Shown here: positions 61,672-64,000 of the stretch, piece by piece
Layout: each line of letters starts with the position of its first letter
Numbering within the stretch: the first letter of the stretch is position 1
Source: Streptomyces sp. WM4235
GTDB taxonomy: Bacteria; Actinomycetota; Actinomycetes; Streptomycetales; Streptomycetaceae
Assembly: GCF_001279725.1 (NCBI RefSeq)
Contig: NZ_LGDE01000113.1
Location: forward strand, 1 to 64,000
Length of the DNA: 64,000 nt
Direction of reading: 5' to 3'
The notes under the pieces: model-generated
Database searches by the model: none
Seen by the model: only the letters and a program-made list of their open reading frames with translations
What the model was told of the DNA's origin: nothing
Program-made: the position numbers and the translations under genes

Positions 61672-62901
61672 TCAGCCGGTCTGCGGCGAAATTCCGTTGC
61701 CGCAGCCGTCGGCGCCGCTCGCGCACACGACGGAAGCGAAGGTGCCGGTTCCGATCTTGGCGAAGTTGTCCAACGAGGCCGTGCCTGGCTCGAAGTAGCC
61801 GTTGTGGCTCCCGGCCCCGGCCGAGGACAGCCGCCGCGCGCCGAAGGCCCGGGAGACCGGATCCGCCCCGTGGCCCACCCCGCCGACCTCCAGGTGCGGC
61901 ACGTCGGCGATCCAGTCGCCGGGGTCCCGCGTCGCCCACACCCGTGCGCGGGTGTGCAGGTCGGCGGCGCTCGACGCGCGCATGCCCGGGCTGCCCGCCA
62001 CCACCACGTCGGTCACCCGCGCCGGCAGGTGGTGCGCGGCGACCCCGCACACCACCGACCCGTAGCTGTGGCAGAACAGGGCCACGCTCGCGTTCCCGGG
62101 CAGGGCCGTGGCGAGCGACTCCAGCCGGGCCGCTCCGTCCGCCGCCAGCCGGCCCGTCGCGGCGTCCACGCCCACGCCTATCGGCGCGGTGTACCCGGCC
62201 CAGGCGATGACGGCGGTCCGACCGTCGGGCGCGGCCGCGCGCTCGGCCTCGTACAGGGACTGCGCCATGCCGACGGGCGAGGTGAGCCGGCGCCGGCTGC
62301 GCTCGAAGGTGACCACGTCGGTGTCGACGCCGGGCACGATCACCGACACGCGGCGGGCCCGGTCGAGGTCGCCGAAGACCTCGGCGACGAGCCCGTCGCC
62401 GGTGGGATCGAAGGTGAGGATCTGCCGGTCGGGATCCGCGAGGGACTCGAAGCGGTGCACGCGGCGGGTGGCCTCGGCCCGGTCGGTCGGGGTCACGCCG
62501 ACGTCCCGGCTGCGGGCCTCCTCGACGCGTCGCGCCTGCTCCAGGCCGCGCAGGTTGGCCCGGTAGCGGATGGTGGCCGGGACGCCGTCGAGGTTTCCGA
62601 CGACGAGCGGGTAGCCGTCCGCGAGCCGGGCGCGCTGGGCGCCGTCGAGGCTGCCGAAGAAACGGGCCACCGTGCGGGCGGGCGCGTCGGCCGGCGGCAG
62701 CGGGCGGCCGTCGATGCGGGCCACGGCCCACGCCGAGAGCGCCACGGCACGCGGCGAGACGCCCGACTCGGGGCGGTGGACGGCGGTCCAGCCCGTCGTC
62801 ACCATCATGACGAGGACGACCGCCAGCACGAACAGGGTGCGCAGGGCGGCGGGGCGCTCGGAGGCGCCGGCGAGGTGGTGGACGGGGCCGGGCAGGTTCA
62901 C
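61672..62901 (-). CDS. Membrane-anchored alpha/beta hydrolase, DUF1023
   Basis: This 409-residue protein has an N-terminal signal anchor (about 22-42), a helical linker and a DUF1023 hydrolase domain with the nucleophile elbow SVALFCHSYGSVVCG and VVVAGSPGM. A catalytic His is likely in AGSHNGYFEPG near the end. DUF1023 hydrolases are exported actinobacterial enzymes of unknown substrate. GTG at 62901 is preferred; the frame upstream is not protein-like. Confidence 0.85.
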   Translation of the reverse strand: MNLPGPVHHLAGASERPAALRTLFVLAVVLVMMVTTGWTAVHRPESGVSPRAVALSAWAVARIDGRPLPPADAPARTVARFFGSLDGAQRARLADGYPLVVGNLDGVPATIRYRANLRGLEQARRVEEARSRDVGVTPTDRAEATRRVHRFESLADPDRQILTFDPTGDGLVAEVFGDLDRARRVSVIVPGVDTDVVTFERSRRRLTSPVGMAQSLYEAERAAAPDGRTAVIAWAGYTAPIGVGVDAATGRLAADGAARLESLATALPGNASVALFCHSYGSVVCGVAAHHLPARVTDVVVAGSPGMRASSAADLHTRARVWATRDPGDWIADVPHLEVGGVGHGADPVSRAFGARRLSSAGAGSHNGYFEPGTASLDNFAKIGTGTFASVVCASGADGCGNGISPQTG

Positions 62902-63053
62902 TGGAGCCAGCCTAGGAGACCGTTCGAGCCAGTGGCGCGCCAGGTGACGGGCGTCACCGCCGACCGTGTCACACCCGCGTGATCCATCCCGCGCGCCGGC
63001 GCGTCGTACGCCGCCCGCCGGCTCGCCCCGCACCTCGCCGTGTACACGGCCTC

Positions 63054-63719
63054 CTACGCGGGCCGCCGCCAGTGCGCGGCCAGCGCCGGACCGATCTGGT
63101 CGAGGTACGCCTCGGTCATCCGCCGGATCGCGGCCACGCTGGCGTCCTGGCCCTGCCCCCACAGGCGGCCGGTGACCCGCATCACACCGGAGAACGCGGC
63201 GACGACCACCCGGGGGCGCGGGTCGACGTCCAGGTCCAGGCCCTCGCGGGCGGCGATCAGCCGGGAGATCTCCTCCTCCAGCTCCGTGGAGCGCCGCAGG
63301 TGGACGGCGAGCAGGGCCGGAGTGGACTCGATGAGCTGGTAGCCGCGCATGTACAGGTCGACCGGGACCACCTCGGAGATGGCCTCCTCGACGGTGTCCC
63401 AGCCGGCGAGCACCGCGTTGCGCATGGCCTCCATCGGACCCTCGAAGGCCGGACGGGACCGGAGTTCGGCGAGGAAGTGGGACTCGACGATGTCCTGGAC
63501 GGTGAAGGCGACCTCCTCCTTGTTCGCGAAGTAGCGGAAGAAGGTGCGCTGGGAGACGTCCACCGCGTCGGTGATCTCGTCGACGGTCGTCTGCTCGTAG
63601 CCCTGCGCGATGAAGAGCAGGAGGGCGGCGCGCAGCAGCGCGTCGCGGGTGCGCCGCTTCTTGCGTTCGCGCAGTCCGGCCGCCGGGGAATCCGGGGCGG
63701 GCCGCAGGTCGGTCATCAC
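63054..63719 (-). CDS. TetR-family repressor of the adjacent MFS exporter
   Basis: This 221-residue regulator has a helix-turn-helix at about 18-65 (RDALLRAALLLFIAQGYEQTTVDEITDAVDVSQRTFFRYF) and a C-terminal ligand domain. Two dyads built on CAG-N3-CTG lie in the 115 bp before the divergent MFS gene. This is the classic arrangement of a drug-responsive efflux switch such as TetR/QacR. GTG at 63719 and ATG at 63716 are both possible starts; AAGGGAA lies upstream. Confidence 0.92.
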   Translation of the reverse strand: MMTDLRPAPDSPAAGLRERKKRRTRDALLRAALLLFIAQGYEQTTVDEITDAVDVSQRTFFRYFANKEEVAFTVQDIVESHFLAELRSRPAFEGPMEAMRNAVLAGWDTVEEAISEVVPVDLYMRGYQLIESTPALLAVHLRRSTELEEEISRLIAAREGLDLDVDPRPRVVVAAFSGVMRVTGRLWGQGQDASVAAIRRMTEAYLDQIGPALAAHWRRPA

Positions 63720-63773
63720 CGTGGGTTCCCTTTCTGACGCTCAGTGAGCGGTCAGGGTACCTGTGACCGACCT

Positions 63774-63786
63774 GACAGTTGCTGTC
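63774..63786. promoter_or_regulatory. Dyad GACAG-TTG-CTGTC, candidate TetR operator 1
   Basis: A perfect inverted repeat with 5-bp arms lies 55 bp from the TetR start. It shares CAG-N3-CTG with the larger dyad at 63805-63823. Confidence 0.65.
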
Positions 63787-63798
63787 TCGTTAAGCCGT

Positions 63799-63828
63799 TT
63801 GTGAAGTGTCAGTCGCTGTCACTAGCCT
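63799..63828 (+). promoter_or_regulatory. MFS promoter with operator 2 in its spacer
   Basis: -35 TTGTGA (63799-63804), an 18-bp spacer filled by the dyad AGTGTCAGTCGCTGTCACT (63805-63823), and -10 TAGCCT (63823-63828), 6 nt before the MFS ATG. A repressor bound here would cover the promoter, and the transcript would be leaderless. Confidence 0.72.
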
Positions 63829-63834
63829 GTTCGC

Positions 63835-64000
63835 ATGACTAGTCAGATCACCGTCAAGGACCGGGGACCCGCCGGTGGACAAGGCCCGGCATCGGCCCGC
63901 ACCGGACTGCGCGGTCACCCCTGGTTGACCCTCTTCGCCGTGGCGATCGGCGTCATGATGGTCACCCTCGACGGCACGATCGTCGCCGTCGCCAACCCCG
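63835..64000 (+). CDS. MFS drug-efflux transporter, DHA2 type (5' part, cut by window end)
   Basis: Only the first 55 codons are present. After a polar N-terminus comes the start of helix 1 with GVMMVTLDGTIVAVANP, which is the LDGTIVNVALP-type motif of EmrB/QacA exporters. It is divergent from its probable TetR repressor. There is no Shine-Dalgarno; a -10 box lies 6 nt upstream of the ATG. Confidence 0.88.
   Translation, partial: MTSQITVKDRGPAGGQGPASARTGLRGHPWLTLFAVAIGVMMVTLDGTIVAVANP

Overview
The window is high-GC actinobacterial chromosome, almost certainly Streptomyces. Third codon positions are nearly all G or C, GTG starts and 4-bp stop/start overlaps are common, and most intergenic regions carry long GC-rich hairpins. 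The gene set also fits: a group-2 Hrd-type sigma factor, an Mbl-like actin, a class F sortase, a DUF3145 gene, and the Streptomyces fatty acid synthase order fasR-fabD-fabH-acpP-fabF. The mix is core chromosome with short accessory insertions. I see no prophage, insertion sequence, CRISPR array or large secondary-metabolite cluster.

Layout. 1-6.9 kb: TauE/SafE exporter, a DUF1772/TetR divergent pair with paired palindromic operators, a class F sortase beside an exported membrane-anchored protein, an orphan sensor kinase translationally coupled to an FG-GAP-like lipoprotein, and a gamma-glutamylcyclotransferase-like protein. 6.9-15.6 kb: housekeeping genes dnaG, a ferredoxin-reductase-like flavoprotein, dgt, a sirohydrochlorin chelatase, a SanA-like protein, an SDR and a group-2 sigma factor. 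15.7-21.4 kb: a two-gene heterodimeric ABC exporter, a sugar kinase and a YtxH-like small protein. 21.5-26.5 kb: two tandem tRNA-Asn genes, a CAT-anticodon tRNA, a galU, a long gene-poor stretch, an orphan gene and an amino-acid permease. 26.6-35.9 kb: a CinY-like secreted protein, two MFS exporters, a YbdK-type glutamate-cysteine ligase, a carboxyltransferase, AraC/GyrI, and a LysE/AsnC pair.

35.9-38.5 kb holds what I consider the most interesting locus. An Mbl-type actin is translationally coupled to a DosS/DevS-like double-GAF sensor. That sensor keeps the putative heme-ligand histidine and the phospho-acceptor histidine, but its ATP-binding domain is eroded and internally deleted. 38.7-52.6 kb is accessory metabolism and regulation: lipase, a zinc-ribbon/repeat membrane protein, MarR plus quinone-type reductase plus Ohr, EI24, an imine-reductase-like enzyme with HxlR, an iron-box-controlled AraC, a Vat-type acetyltransferase coupled to a nitrilase-fold amidase, TetR plus GH3 beta-glucosidase, an SGNH lipoprotein and DUF3145.

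52.7-57.6 kb is the FAS-II operon, transcribed right to left (fabD, fabH, acpP, fabF) behind fasR. 57.7-64 kb has pirin, a serine hydrolase facing a MerR/aldo-keto reductase operon with a textbook 19-bp-spacer MerR promoter, DUF4429, a DUF1023 hydrolase, and a TetR divergent from an MFS exporter cut by the window end. Several regulator-controlled promoters place their -10 box 6 nt before the start codon, which implies leaderless transcripts. All product names are from reading translations and motifs; no database search was run.
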